Assembly: GCA_052034865.1 (NCBI GenBank)
Contig: JBPOIC010000018.1
Location: forward strand, 1 to 64,000
Source of the DNA: JBPOIC01 sp052034865
Lineage (GTDB): Bacteria > UBA10199 > JADFYH01
Length of the DNA: 64,000 nt
Reading direction: 5' to 3'
The translations under genes and the position numbers were made by a program. Shown here in pieces: positions 45,448-54,876 of this stretch (positions are counted from its first letter, which is position 1; the number at the start of each line of letters is the position of its first letter). Below the pieces are notes generated by a model. It saw only the letters and a program-made list of their open reading frames with translations, was not told the origin of the DNA and ran no database searches.

Positions 45448-45726
45448 TCAGTTGTTAGGTCTCCATCTGAAAAACAAAACCAGAAAAGCGACCCCTGAAA
45501 ATAAAATCAGATTGATCGTGTTATAAACCTTGAATACGAAATCGGGGGAAATCCAGGCGGCGGGTTGTATGCCGATCAGGCAGGAAAGGACACCCAGAAC
45601 CCATGCGAGGCTCAAGTCCTGAGAGGATTTACGCTTGAGGATGCGAATCATTAACGGAATATTAAACAGTGGAAGGGCAATAGAAGAGATATAACCGATG
45701 CTTTCAATCCATTGAGTATGAGTCAT
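45448..45726 (-). CDS. SemiSWEET/PQ-loop membrane protein
   Basis: From the ATG at 45726, with GGAG seven bases upstream, the protein has 92 residues and three hydrophobic helices. The pattern GYISSIALPLFNIP then RILKRKSSQDLS is that of SemiSWEET sugar transporters (MtN3 family), which work as dimers in the inner membrane. The C-terminal helix ends RWRPNN. The substrate is not predictable. Confidence 0.75.
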   Translation of the reverse strand: MTHTQWIESIGYISSIALPLFNIPLMIRILKRKSSQDLSLAWVLGVLSCLIGIQPAAWISPDFVFKVYNTINLILFSGVAFLVLFFRWRPNN

Positions 45727-45814
45727 ATAAAATCTCCAGTTTTTATTTTTCAAATACATTAGGAACTTTAAAATACTACACCAGGATTCACTTCAATGAG
45801 CAGTGGTCTTTAAA

Positions 45815-46270
45815 ATGAAAATTGTACTCCATAATCCTGAGATACCGCAAAACACAGGAAATATCGGTCGGCTTTGTGTGGCTACTCAAACCCCTCTTAT
45901 ACTTATTCGTCCGCTGGGATTTTTCTTGGATTCCAAACAGATTCGCCGCTCAGGTCTTGATTATTGGGAAAATCTTGATCTCACCGTCCTGGATTCACTT
46001 TCCGAAGCCCGTGCGCAAAACCCTTCTTCCCGGTTTTGGCATCTAAGCACGCGAGGGAAAAAAGATTACACTCATGTTCAGTTTCAGTCCTCAGATATCT
46101 TAGTTTTTGGCTCGGAAGGTTCAGGTCTTCCATCAGAAGTATTCAAGCAATATCCTGAATCCATCCTTACGATTCCGATGTGGGGTCCTGTGAGGAGTCT
46201 TAACCTTGCTACCTCGGTAGGGATTGTTTTGTATGAAGGATACCGGCAGACAGGGTTTCGCCTAGCGTAA
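45815..46270 (+). CDS. trmL: tRNA 2'-O-methyltransferase TrmL
   Basis: A SPOUT enzyme that 2'-O-methylates the wobble nucleotide (position 34) of certain tRNA-Leu. From the ATG at 45815 the 151 residues show PQNTGNIGRLC near 11-21, FGSEGSGLP near 97-105 and the knot motif IPMWGPVRSLNLATS near 118-132. Length and motifs fit TrmL rather than TrmJ. Its 3' end overlaps the convergent hydrolase gene by 9 bases. Confidence 0.93.
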   Translation: MKIVLHNPEIPQNTGNIGRLCVATQTPLILIRPLGFFLDSKQIRRSGLDYWENLDLTVLDSLSEARAQNPSSRFWHLSTRGKKDYTHVQFQSSDILVFGSEGSGLPSEVFKQYPESILTIPMWGPVRSLNLATSVGIVLYEGYRQTGFRLA

Positions 46271-47128
46271 AAAATTCAAAACCTCTTTCGCCAGGGCTTC
46301 TGGTTGTTCATGGTGGAGCATGTGCCCACTCTCCGCAATCAAAGTGACCTTTGTACCTTTCGGAAATTTCTTTTGAAGTGGGGCGATCGCTTTTCGAAAA
46401 GATTTTCCTTCCGCCAGACGCTTAAACATGGGGCTTTCCTTGGCGGCAATCAGCAAGGTTTTAGCCTCGATTTTATTCCAGAATGCCTCAAAGAACTCAG
46501 GCGGCGTGATGTGTGGTTCAATGAGTTTATGGGTAGGATCCGCACTCATTTGATAGCCCCCGCGTACCTTGCGTGAAAGATGTTTGGCTAAAAAGAGCGC
46601 GCGTTCGGGTGTGAGGCGCGGATTTGAATCTCTCAGGCGCTTTGCAAAATCCTGAAGTGTTTTGTGAACCGGAAAGCTTGGACGCCCAATTTCATCCAGC
46701 CATCGCCTGGAGCGCTCGGGACCGTCTTTAAAGGAGTAAGGCCTTAAGATAAATCCTTCGACATTGATCAAATGACTTATTTTTTCAGGGTAGATCCCTG
46801 CATAGATCGAAAGAACAGCACCGCCCAGGGAGTGGGCCAGGACCTTCACTTTTTCATCCGGTGCGAGGGCATTGAGCAGGGCGTGAACATCCGCAATGTA
46901 CTCGAAAAAAAATGAACCGAGAGGATTTTTAGGGTGGGAGCTTTTTCCGTATCCGCGCAGATCGGGAGCAATGCAATAAAAACGATCCTGTAGATGCTTG
47001 ACTAAAAAATCAAAACTGGCGCCAGAATCCAGCCAGCCATGAAATAAAAAAAGCTTGGGTTTTTTGGGATTTCCCCAGGTGTTGATATGGAAGGTGAGGT
47101 TGTTGAGAAGGAGTTTGTGAGAGTGCAT
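46262..47128 (-). CDS. Alpha/beta hydrolase
   Basis: About 288 residues from the ATG at 47128; a GTG start at 47209 overlapping the upstream stop is possible, but its 27 extra residues are unlike the family. The oxyanion region FHGWLDSGASF, nucleophile Ser in AHSLGGAVLS, and the C-terminal His in ESGHMLHHEQPE form the usual triad frame. The substrate is unknown. On the minus strand it follows the YjbQ-family gene. Confidence 0.85.
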   Translation of the reverse strand: MHSHKLLLNNLTFHINTWGNPKKPKLFLFHGWLDSGASFDFLVKHLQDRFYCIAPDLRGYGKSSHPKNPLGSFFFEYIADVHALLNALAPDEKVKVLAHSLGGAVLSIYAGIYPEKISHLINVEGFILRPYSFKDGPERSRRWLDEIGRPSFPVHKTLQDFAKRLRDSNPRLTPERALFLAKHLSRKVRGGYQMSADPTHKLIEPHITPPEFFEAFWNKIEAKTLLIAAKESPMFKRLAEGKSFRKAIAPLQKKFPKGTKVTLIAESGHMLHHEQPEALAKEVLNFLR

Positions 47129-47205
47129 GGCTTGAATGAAGCAACTTGTTTTGTTCGATGTGGATATTGATAAAACCTGGTAGTAAAAATGTTTAGTGAT
47201 GAGTT

Positions 47206-47625
47206 TCACTCCCCAATGATCTTCACCAACACCCGTTTTCTTCTTCTCCCGTCAAACTCTCCATAAAAAATCTGCTCCCAGGGACCAAAGTCGAGCTTGC
47301 CTTGAGTGATGGCGACCACCACCTCGCGACCCATGAGCTGGCGTTTTAAATGGCCGTCGGCATTGTCTTCACCAGTATCATTGTGACGGTATTGCGAGAT
47401 GGGTTCGTGGGGGGCGAGTTTTTCAAGCAGGACTTCAAAGTCGTGGTGCAGGCCGCGCTCATCATCGTTGATAAAAATGCTCGCGCTGATGTGCATGGCA
47501 TTGACCAGACAGAGTCCTTCCTGAATGGTGCTCTTACTCAGCGCCGCCTCCACCTGCGGGGTTAGGTTGATAAAAGCCCTGCGAGTTTTGGTCTCGATCC
47601 AGATTTCTTCGCGATAAGATTTCAT
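47206..47625 (-). CDS. YjbQ/UPF0047 family protein
   Basis: GGAG eight bases before the ATG at 47625 supports this start; 139 residues. The core HNDTGEDNADGHLKRQLM, then GPWEQIFYGEFDGRRRKR, is diagnostic for the YjbQ/secondary thiamine-phosphate synthase enzyme family, a small metal-binding cupin-like fold. The physiological substrate is uncertain; some members have weak thiamine-phosphate synthase activity. It lies just before the hydrolase gene on the same strand. Confidence 0.9.
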   Translation of the reverse strand: MKSYREEIWIETKTRRAFINLTPQVEAALSKSTIQEGLCLVNAMHISASIFINDDERGLHHDFEVLLEKLAPHEPISQYRHNDTGEDNADGHLKRQLMGREVVVAITQGKLDFGPWEQIFYGEFDGRRRKRVLVKIIGE

Positions 47626-47705
47626 AAGACGCTCCATTATCATCCAACTTCTTCGCTCTAGTAATTTAGATGACTTAAAGAATGGGCGTCCAGAGTTATC
47701 TGTTT

Positions 47706-48203
47706 TTACGAATTTGGAATTGAAGATGAGTCCGAAGGTTTTTTTGATGCAAATAAGGAGTAGCCACCCAAAATAAGTGCGGAGGAGGCTCCGCGGGAGG
47801 GTAGAATGCCCAGGACGCCAATCACCATCATGGCAGCGCCTACCAAGGGCCAGAAGCGAGCATGTTTGGGCTTGGAATGATCTTTAAAAGCAGGCGCGGG
47901 ATTAGGGAAGACAGGTATTTTTTTATGGGAGCAGAGTATGTGAGGCCTCATCGTTGCCATGTTCGATCCATCTGTGTTTCCGATGATAAACAGTGAAGCC
48001 CTTATTTCATCTTTTGGAAATGGTAACAAAAGATAGGTTTGCAAATTTTCTTGTGCCTTAATACGGATTTCCTCAGTTTTGGGTACCCTATCCATTTCTA
48101 CGCATTTTTCTGAGGCGCCTTTGATAAATCCCTCCACATAGGTAAATTGGCCTAAAATTGTTTTCTCACGAGGAATTTCTAAAACATTCGAGGTACTTCT
48201 CAT
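47706..48203 (-). CDS. Two-helix membrane protein, hypothetical
   Basis: 165 residues. AAAGGA six bases before the ATG supports the start. The first 115 residues are soluble, with no recognised domain. The end has two hydrophobic segments (FWPLVGAAMMVIGVLGI and SALILGGYSLFA) separated by a Pro-Ser-Arg turn, then a short Ser/Pro tail. A C-terminal membrane hairpin is inferred. The intergenic stretch that follows (48204-48432) shows nothing clear. Confidence 0.6.
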   Translation of the reverse strand: MRSTSNVLEIPREKTILGQFTYVEGFIKGASEKCVEMDRVPKTEEIRIKAQENLQTYLLLPFPKDEIRASLFIIGNTDGSNMATMRPHILCSHKKIPVFPNPAPAFKDHSKPKHARFWPLVGAAMMVIGVLGILPSRGASSALILGGYSLFASKKPSDSSSIPNS

Positions 48204-48432
48204 CTTTTCTTTCCTTTAAATTGCACCCCTACAATCAGGCAAAAAATACCCATGAGGGTGCGTTTCCAAGAAACTGATACAATAAAAAACTTGGAGAATG
48301 GTTTGTGAGTTAAAGTTTCTACCCGATGTGTTTTTCGACTTTTGTTTTAAAAATGTTGCGTAAAAAATGTGAAGGGTTGGCAAGTATTGTCTTATAGAGG
48401 ATTAGCGGGCGGTAGAAAAAATATGGGTGATT

Positions 48433-49134
48433 TCAGAGGCTTGGTGGGGGAGGCCAAATTTCCTTTTTGAGCTGCCCCACAAACCGGTCGGCTTCACGGG
48501 TGGGTTTTGGAATCCGAAATCCGCTGTCACATTGGCGAGTGATCTCAACTGCAGTTTTTAAACTAATTTTATGACCTGGCGAAATAAACACCGGTTTAAC
48601 CCCTTCGCGCATTCTTAAAGCAATGCCGACTTCTTGGCCTTTGTAGGTTAAGGAAGAGCTGCTTCCATTTTCCAAAGCGGGTTCGGTGTAGGTTCCGCAA
48701 AGAAGAGATTTCGCACATCCAATCGTCGGAAGATTTAAAATCAGTCCCATGTGACTGGCGATACCCAATCTTCTGGGATGAGCAATGCCCTGGCCATCAA
48801 AAATAATCAGATCTGGAAACTTCTTTAATTTTTCGAAGGCTTTCAAAAGGATGGGACATTCCCGAAATGAAAGAAGACCTGGAATATAAGGAAATCGAAG
48901 AGGGGCCGTTGAAAAAACTCGATCGATTTCTTTGAGGATTGGAAATTCATACATAATAATCCCTGCCACGGCTTCATCTCCATTTGGACTCAACGCAACA
49001 TCGGCTCCAGCAATCATCCTGACTTCTGTGTCCGAATCTTCAAGAATCAATTGTTTTGAAAGCTCTTTTTGCAGCTCGATGGCCGCTGGAATCGACAAAT
49101 TCCAGTTTGTTTGACTTTTTGAAATCAAGCTCAT
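48433..49134 (-). CDS. nfi: Endonuclease V (deoxyinosine-specific)
   Basis: Cuts DNA one base 3' of deoxyinosine to start repair of deaminated adenine. The 233 residues carry the catalytic set: GADVA with Asp45, PYIPGLLSFRE near 94-104, and DGQGIAHPRRLGIASHMG near 125-142. All match the family. It is divergent from a small secreted-protein gene, with 47 bases between starts. Confidence 0.95.
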   Translation of the reverse strand: MSLISKSQTNWNLSIPAAIELQKELSKQLILEDSDTEVRMIAGADVALSPNGDEAVAGIIMYEFPILKEIDRVFSTAPLRFPYIPGLLSFRECPILLKAFEKLKKFPDLIIFDGQGIAHPRRLGIASHMGLILNLPTIGCAKSLLCGTYTEPALENGSSSSLTYKGQEVGIALRMREGVKPVFISPGHKISLKTAVEITRQCDSGFRIPKPTREADRFVGQLKKEIWPPPPSL

Positions 49135-49181
49135 ACTTACAAACGAACATGAATTTTAAAAGAAATCCACAGGGAGTCCGG

Positions 49182-49538
49182 ATGAGACCTTCTTTTCTTC
49201 TCTTTCTATCTCTTGCGCTTGTTTCATCGATGGGTTTTGCTGAATCCAGGCCCAAAACTCCTGAACCTACAGAAGTCTTTTCAAAAACTTCTGCTGCTTT
49301 TTGTAACAAGATGGATCAGTGCTCTTCCGAAAAGATTTCCCAAAAAAATTGTGTGGTTCAGATGCAGGACGCTTTTGAGCAAATCTATCGTGGACTATCC
49401 GAAAATAAAAAAACTGAGGTTCAAAATGCCCAGGTGTCCCAGTGTGTAAAAAGTATTCAAAAAACTCCCTGCGAAGCCCTCAAAAGCGCTCAAAAACTCG
49501 AAGGGTGTGAATTCATCGAAAAACTGAATGGATTGTAA
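49182..49538 (+). CDS. Small secreted Cys-rich helical protein
   Basis: GGGAG lies six bases before the ATG at 49182; an upstream frame reaches 49056 but overlaps nfi and has no ribosome site. The 118 residues start with a signal peptide cut near GFA. The mature part has six cysteines (CNKMDQC, NC, QC, PC, GC) spaced as in small helical disulfide proteins. No family is recognised. It is 21 bases before trpE but unlikely to be part of the pathway. Confidence 0.7.
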   Translation: MRPSFLLFLSLALVSSMGFAESRPKTPEPTEVFSKTSAAFCNKMDQCSSEKISQKNCVVQMQDAFEQIYRGLSENKKTEVQNAQVSQCVKSIQKTPCEALKSAQKLEGCEFIEKLNGL

Positions 49539-49559
49539 TGCAAAATTTTTGTCAGAGAA

Positions 49560-51071
49560 ATGCCTCTGAGAAAACATCTCCCCATGCCTCTCTCATTTTC
49601 TGAATTTAAAAAAGCCAGTCTCCAGGGAAATCTCATCACGCTTTGTGAGCCGATCCCTGCCGATCTCGATACGCCCGTTTCCGCATACCTGCGCCTAGAA
49701 AAAGAAACTCACTCTTTTTTGCTCGAAAGCATGGAGGGGGGTGAGCGTTGGGGCCGCTACAGTTTTTTAGGATCCAATCCGCTTTTTGTGCTGCAATCCC
49801 AGGCCCAGCGATGGACGCTTAAGCGTCGGGGAGAAGGCAAAAAAATAGAAACAGGGACCGGAGATTTACTTTTGCGTCTGAAAGAGGAAATGGCGAGATT
49901 TACACTCGTTCCCGATCCTTCTTTACCCAAGCTTTGCGGAGGTGCGGTCGGGTATCTGGGTTACGACACCATACGACATATCGAAAAAATCCCGGATTAC
50001 AAGCACCCAGCCCATCCTTTTCCCGAAAGTTATTTTGCTTTGTATGATCACTTGATCATCTTCGATAACTTGCGACATTGCGCTTTTGTCGTCGTGAATT
50101 CTTATCTTGATGGAAAAGAAAGTCTTCGAAAATGTTATGACAGGGCGCTTCGCCAGCTTGAAAAAATGAAGCGCCAGTTTCATCAAGTCCCGTCGCGATC
50201 TTCTTTGCTTTCCAGAGCTAGAAAATCAAAACCGTTGCGCTGGAAAACTTCGATGACCGAAAAAGCTTATGGCGATGCTGTTTTGCGGGCACAAGAATAC
50301 ATCAAGGCCGGTGATGTTTTTCAGGTTGTGCTTTCATCCCGTTGGGAGGCTGAGGTAACCCTTAATCCTCTTCAGCTTTATCGTGCATTGCGCGCACTCA
50401 ATCCTTCTCCGTATCTTTTTTGTTTAAAGATGGATGATCGTGCGCTGGTGGGCTCATCTCCCGAAGTGATGGTTCGACTTGAAGGCCGCAAGGCGACGCT
50501 CAGGCCGATTGCCGGGACAAGGCCTCGCAGTCAGAATTCAGATGAAGATGCCCAGCTCGAGAAAGAAATGCTCGCCGATCCCAAAGAGCGTGCCGAGCAC
50601 ATTATGCTCGTCGATCTGGGAAGAAATGATCTTGGACGGGTGAGTGAGCCAGGTACGGTGCGGGTGACTGATCTTATGAAAGTCGAGCGCTATTCGCATG
50701 TCATGCATATCGTTTCGAATGTCGAAGGCATCCTCAGAAAAGATCAAGATGCCTTTGATTTGGTGCGAGCATCTTTTCCGGCCGGCACTTTGAGTGGCTC
50801 CCCCAAGATTCGGGCAATGGAAATCATCGAGGAGCTTGAACCTGTTAAGCGTGGGCCTTATGGAGGATGCGTCGGTTATATTGATTTTGCGGGAAATATG
50901 GATATGGCCATTACCATTCGCTCTGTCGCCCTGAATAAAAAACAGCTGACATTGCAGGCCGGTGCCGGGATTGTTTACGATTCGGTTCCAAAAAATGAAT
51001 ACCAGGAATGTCAAAACAAGGCGCGAGCCATGATGGAAGCGGTTAAGCAGGTGGTGGGAGGTGGATTGTGA
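49560..51071 (+). CDS. trpE: Anthranilate synthase component I
   Basis: Converts chorismate to anthranilate with TrpG. The 503 residues include the tryptophan-binding LLES motif at 54-57, the PIAGTRPR motif near 318 and GTLSGSPKIRAME near 409. The product overlaps trpG by 4 bases (GTGA). The LLES motif suggests feedback inhibition by tryptophan. No leader peptide or attenuator is visible upstream. Confidence 0.95.
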   Translation: MPLRKHLPMPLSFSEFKKASLQGNLITLCEPIPADLDTPVSAYLRLEKETHSFLLESMEGGERWGRYSFLGSNPLFVLQSQAQRWTLKRRGEGKKIETGTGDLLLRLKEEMARFTLVPDPSLPKLCGGAVGYLGYDTIRHIEKIPDYKHPAHPFPESYFALYDHLIIFDNLRHCAFVVVNSYLDGKESLRKCYDRALRQLEKMKRQFHQVPSRSSLLSRARKSKPLRWKTSMTEKAYGDAVLRAQEYIKAGDVFQVVLSSRWEAEVTLNPLQLYRALRALNPSPYLFCLKMDDRALVGSSPEVMVRLEGRKATLRPIAGTRPRSQNSDEDAQLEKEMLADPKERAEHIMLVDLGRNDLGRVSEPGTVRVTDLMKVERYSHVMHIVSNVEGILRKDQDAFDLVRASFPAGTLSGSPKIRAMEIIEELEPVKRGPYGGCVGYIDFAGNMDMAITIRSVALNKKQLTLQAGAGIVYDSVPKNEYQECQNKARAMMEAVKQVVGGGL

Positions 51072-51634
51072 TTCTAATGATCGATAATTACGACTCCTTC
51101 ACCTACAACCTTGTTCAGTATCTTGCCGAGCTGGGTGAAGACGTGCGCGTCTACCGAAATGATCAGATCATACTCGAAGAAATCCAGCGTTTAAATCCTG
51201 CCAAAATCGTTATTTCACCAGGCCCTTGTACTCCGAATGAAGCGGGGATTTCCTTAAGTTTAGTGGAGAAGTTTGCCGGAAAAATTCCTCTATTGGGTGT
51301 TTGTTTGGGACATCAAACCATTGGTCAGGTTTTTGGTGGTAAGATCGTGCGTGCCCCACGCATCATGCATGGAAAAACCTCGCCTATTCATCACGATGGA
51401 AAAACGATATTTCAGAATCTGTCCAATCCCTTCGAAGCCACACGTTATCATTCGCTAGTTATCGATCCACCTTCACTCCCTGCCTGTCTGGAAGTGAGCG
51501 CGTGGACGAAAGAAGGCGAGATCATGGCCGTTCGGCATCGTGAATTTTTGGTGGAGGGCGTTCAGTTCCATCCAGAGTCTATCCTGACAGTCGAAGGAAA
51601 GAAGCTGCTTCAGAATTTTTTGAGGCGGGGCTAG
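51068..51634 (+). CDS. trpG: Anthranilate synthase component II (glutamine amidotransferase)
   Basis: Supplies ammonia from glutamine to TrpE. It starts at GTG 51068, overlapping the trpE stop. The 188 residues have the Cys79 nucleophile in GVCLGHQ, and His168 and Glu170 in FHPES. In some bacteria the same subunit also serves PabB. Confidence 0.95.
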   Translation: MILMIDNYDSFTYNLVQYLAELGEDVRVYRNDQIILEEIQRLNPAKIVISPGPCTPNEAGISLSLVEKFAGKIPLLGVCLGHQTIGQVFGGKIVRAPRIMHGKTSPIHHDGKTIFQNLSNPFEATRYHSLVIDPPSLPACLEVSAWTKEGEIMAVRHREFLVEGVQFHPESILTVEGKKLLQNFLRRG

Positions 51635-51665
51635 GCTTGTTTCGGATCGGTTTATTTAAAATATC

Positions 51666-52736
51666 ATGATCAAGGCAGCTCTTAAAAAAATTGTACAAGG
51701 TCTGGAAATTGAGCGTGAAGAAATGACCGCCGTGATGAGTTCTATTTTACTGGGAGGCAATGAAGCTGCAACATCCGATCAGGTAGGTGCTTTTTTGATG
51801 GGTCTTGCCACTCGAAAAGAAAAAAGCAGTGAAATTCTTTCGGTCCTTCAATTTGTCCTTGAGCAGCAAATTTCCTCACCCATCCGTCAAATTTCAAATG
51901 TAATCGATCTTTGTGGTACGGGAGGAGACGGAGGAAAAACTTTTAATGTTTCCACCTGTGCGGCGCTCATTGCCGCGGCAGCTGGTGTTTTGGTTGCAAA
52001 GCACGGCAATCGGGCTTTTTCTTCTGCTTGCGGGAGCGCCGATGTCGCCGAAGTTTTGGGAATTCCGATTCAACTTTCTCCTGAGCTCGCAGCGGAATGC
52101 TTGCGCCAAACAAATTTTGTTTTTCTTTTTGCTCCTGCGTACAATCCTGTTCTGGCGGCTGTTTCACAGGTGCGTCGAAATTTAGGAATTCGCACGATCT
52201 TTAATCTGATCGGTCCCCTTGCCAATCCAGCCCGCGTGAAACGTCAGGTTCTGGGCGTTTCTGATTCCACGCTGCTTTTACTTTATGCCGAAATCTTGTG
52301 CGATTTGAATGTCGACCATGCCCTGATTGTGCAGGGAGAGGATGGGCTCGATGAAGTCTCACTGATTGCATCCACTCGATGTGTTGAAATTCGAAAAGGA
52401 CAAAAAAGTGATTTTATACTGAACCCTCGCGACTTGGGATTTTCTCTCTGTGCGCCCCATGAGATCGCCGGCAAAGATCGTTATCACAATGCCCAGATCA
52501 TCGAAGCGGTGTTGAGCGGTAAAGATCGCTCTCCTTACCGATCTGTCTCCATTCTAAATGCTGCGATCGCTCTGTCTGTTTCTCCCCTATTCGATGAAAT
52601 TCAGACCCCCTCAGATCGGCTGAAGAAACTGATTCAAATGGCAGAGGAAGCGGTTGATTCCGGAAGAGCATTAGAAACCTTACAAAAACTCCGATCCTTC
52701 AAAGCTCAGCATGAACTACCAAAACACCCTTCTTGA
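51666..52736 (+). CDS. trpD: Anthranilate phosphoribosyltransferase
   Basis: Joins anthranilate to PRPP. The 356 residues show LCGTGGDGGKTFNVST near 83-98 and KHGNRAFSSACGSADVAE near 113-130, the PRPP and anthranilate site. It begins 31 bases after trpG and overlaps trpC by 26 bases. Confidence 0.95.
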   Translation: MIKAALKKIVQGLEIEREEMTAVMSSILLGGNEAATSDQVGAFLMGLATRKEKSSEILSVLQFVLEQQISSPIRQISNVIDLCGTGGDGGKTFNVSTCAALIAAAAGVLVAKHGNRAFSSACGSADVAEVLGIPIQLSPELAAECLRQTNFVFLFAPAYNPVLAAVSQVRRNLGIRTIFNLIGPLANPARVKRQVLGVSDSTLLLLYAEILCDLNVDHALIVQGEDGLDEVSLIASTRCVEIRKGQKSDFILNPRDLGFSLCAPHEIAGKDRYHNAQIIEAVLSGKDRSPYRSVSILNAAIALSVSPLFDEIQTPSDRLKKLIQMAEEAVDSGRALETLQKLRSFKAQHELPKHPS

Positions 52737-53526
52737 AAAAATCGTTCAAACCAAAAAAGAAGAAATCGCTTCTGGAAAATTGCGTGAGAGTCTTCAGGAC
52801 TTGCGCAATCGCTGTCGTGATGCAGAGCTCACACGCTCTTTTGTCAAAATGTTCGATCCTTCCTTTTTGTCTCATGAACTTCCTCAAACGCGGATTATCG
52901 CCGAGATCAAAAAAGCTTCTCCCTCCGCTGGACTCATTCGACCCGATTTCGATCCGGTTCGCCTCGCGCATACGTATGTTGACGCTGGGGCGGCCGCGAT
53001 CTCCGTCCTCACCGATACCGTTTATTTTCAGGGATCGCTTTCCGACTTACAATCGGTCCGCAAAGTCAGCCCCCGTCCGGTTTTAAGAAAAGATTTCATG
53101 ATCGACCCTTACCAGATTTATGAAGCGCGGGCTTATGGCGCGGATTGTATTCTGGCGATCGTGGCCATTCTTGAAAAACAGCAGTTGATTGATTTGTGCG
53201 GCCTGGCGAATGAATTGGGAATGGCCTCGCTCATTGAAGTTCACAACGAGGAAGAAACGCGTGTTGCTCTTCAGGTCGATCAGCCACAAGTGCTTTTGGG
53301 GGTGAATAATCGCGATTTAAAAACGCTTAAAATTGATTTGAAAACGACCGAGCGTTTGCGAAAACTGATTCCTTCCAAAAAAACTGTGATTGCGGAAAGT
53401 GGGATTTCCAACCGAAAGGAAATCGAGCATTATCTTTCTCAGGGCGTGAGTGGTTTTTTGATTGGTGAAGTGTTGATGAAAGAGAAAAATATTCGCGCGA
53501 AGTTTGATGAGCTGTTGGGAAGGTAG
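52711..53526 (+). CDS. trpC: Indole-3-glycerol-phosphate synthase
   Basis: A TIM-barrel enzyme that closes the indole ring. The 271 residues contain AEIKKASPSAG near 65, LRKDFMIDPYQI near 127, GVNNRDLKTL near 194 and AESGI near 231. The 26-base overlap with trpD suggests translational coupling. It is not fused to TrpF, unlike in many enterobacteria. Confidence 0.95.
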   Translation: MNYQNTLLEKIVQTKKEEIASGKLRESLQDLRNRCRDAELTRSFVKMFDPSFLSHELPQTRIIAEIKKASPSAGLIRPDFDPVRLAHTYVDAGAAAISVLTDTVYFQGSLSDLQSVRKVSPRPVLRKDFMIDPYQIYEARAYGADCILAIVAILEKQQLIDLCGLANELGMASLIEVHNEEETRVALQVDQPQVLLGVNNRDLKTLKIDLKTTERLRKLIPSKKTVIAESGISNRKEIEHYLSQGVSGFLIGEVLMKEKNIRAKFDELLGR

Positions 53527-53557
53527 GCTCATCCTTATAACAAAAAGGAATTTCAAG

Positions 53558-54208
53558 GTGTCATCCCCTCTTATTAAAATTTGCGGTTTAACCAATCTCG
53601 AAGATACCCTCGCTGCGATCGATCTCGGAGCCGATCTTCTGGGTTTTAATTTTTACCCCGACTCTCCGCGCTATCTTTCGTGGGAAAAGGCTTTAAAAAT
53701 ATTTGATGAAATTCCAACCAATATTCCGAAGGTGGGTGTGTTTGTGAATGCGAATTTGCAGGGAGTGATCGACTACACCTGCGAGCTAGGGCTGGATTAT
53801 ATTCAGTTCCACGGCGATGAGACACCCGAATTCTGTAATGAGGTGGGGCATCCGTGGTTCAAGGCGTTTCGTCTTTCCGGTCCTGAGGTTCTTCAGCAGA
53901 TTCGTTCCTATGAGTGTGATTGGGTTTTGATCGATGCCTATCAGAAAAATTCTTATGGAGGAACAGGTGCAAAGGCCGACTGGAGTCTGGCACGACAGGT
54001 AAAGGAGACTTGCAGACAAGTCATTCTTGCGGGAGGGTTGGATCCGGACAACGTGCAGGTGGCAATTGCCAGCGTTCAGCCCTTTGGTGTGGATGTGGCC
54101 AGTGGGGTTGAGAAAAAACCAGGAATCAAGGATCACAGGAAGATGGAATTGTTTATTCAGAGGGCGAAGTCGGTGGCGGTAAGATTGGTTCCTGACGGGG
54201 ACCTCTAA
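53558..54208 (+). CDS. trpF: Phosphoribosylanthranilate isomerase
   Basis: Isomerises phosphoribosylanthranilate. AAGGA eight bases before the GTG at 53558 fixes the start; 216 residues. Catalytic Cys9 is in KICGLTN and the Asp in LIDAY; QFHGDE, LAGGLDP and VDVASGVE..PGIKD are typical. trpB and trpA do not follow, so the last two steps are encoded elsewhere. Confidence 0.93.
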   Translation: MSSPLIKICGLTNLEDTLAAIDLGADLLGFNFYPDSPRYLSWEKALKIFDEIPTNIPKVGVFVNANLQGVIDYTCELGLDYIQFHGDETPEFCNEVGHPWFKAFRLSGPEVLQQIRSYECDWVLIDAYQKNSYGGTGAKADWSLARQVKETCRQVILAGGLDPDNVQVAIASVQPFGVDVASGVEKKPGIKDHRKMELFIQRAKSVAVRLVPDGDL

Positions 54209-54258
54209 AAATTCCCCATTGGCGGCGTTCCCCGCTTCACCTGCACCTTGCGATTTAA

Positions 54259-54285
54259 TGTAGGGTGTATTGCAATACGCCCCTA
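54259..54285. repeat. Dispersed palindrome (TGTAGGG...CGCCCCTA) after trpF
   Basis: GTATTGCAATAC is a perfect 12-base core, with TGTAGGG on the left and CGCCCCTA on the right. This is the same frame as the elements at 12688 and 12775 in the giant gene, with a different core. It lies in the 160-base gap between the stop codons of trpF and the convergent dciA-like gene. Confidence 0.65.
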
Positions 54286-54368
54286 ATACTGGGTTTGTGG
54301 GCGACTTGCCACTGGAGTTTTTCTGAGGCCCATTAAAAAATGAATATAGAGAGATGAGCTGATAAAGA

Positions 54369-54782
54369 TTAAGAATTGATTTTCTTTTTGGCGAAGCTTT
54401 TGTCTGCAAGACTCTGGATTTTGGAGAGCTCGAATCTTAAATTTTTGATGGGATGACCCTGGGATTTCTGACGGATTTTTTCAAGAATCGCAGGCTTCAT
54501 AAAGTTGAGCTCCGTCATCCAGGCGTGGGAATCCACACCGACTACCAAGGTGTCTCCGGAAAAATGACTGGGCTTGGTCTTTTCAGCTATTTTTTCTCCA
54601 ACAATATCTTCCCAATTGTTCATCACGGAATATTTCTGAATAGGTTTTTCCAGCTGAAGGTGTTTGAGCGTTGAACTTAAGATCGTGGAGATGGATTCTG
54701 GAATTTTGGAACGGGACATAGGACTGTGCCAAGTCAAAGAGAGAATTTCTGATGGCCGTTTGCTCTTGCTGCGTTGAGCCAT
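54369..54782 (-). CDS. DUF721/DciA-like protein
   Basis: 137 residues from the ATG at 54782, with AAAGG six bases upstream. The core WEDIVGEKIAEKTKP, GDTLVVGVDSHAWMTEL and KSQGHPIKNLRFEL is the DUF721 signature. DciA, the best studied member, loads the replicative helicase DnaB; whether this copy does so is not shown. An in-frame ATG at 54719 would give a shorter protein without a better ribosome site. Confidence 0.8.
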   Translation of the reverse strand: MAQRSKSKRPSEILSLTWHSPMSRSKIPESISTILSSTLKHLQLEKPIQKYSVMNNWEDIVGEKIAEKTKPSHFSGDTLVVGVDSHAWMTELNFMKPAILEKIRQKSQGHPIKNLRFELSKIQSLADKSFAKKKINS

Positions 54783-54876
54783 TCAAAGCCTTTAAGCACT
54801 TCTTTCTCAGGTAAAAGAACGTTTGACAAGATCTCGATTCTTGAACCATCATAAAAATGTCGATATCGATATTTAC

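Noticed and set aside
53786..54409. Minus-strand frame of 207 codons over trpF
   Set aside because: It is antisense to a well-supported trpF with all motifs, and its sequence has no domain features.
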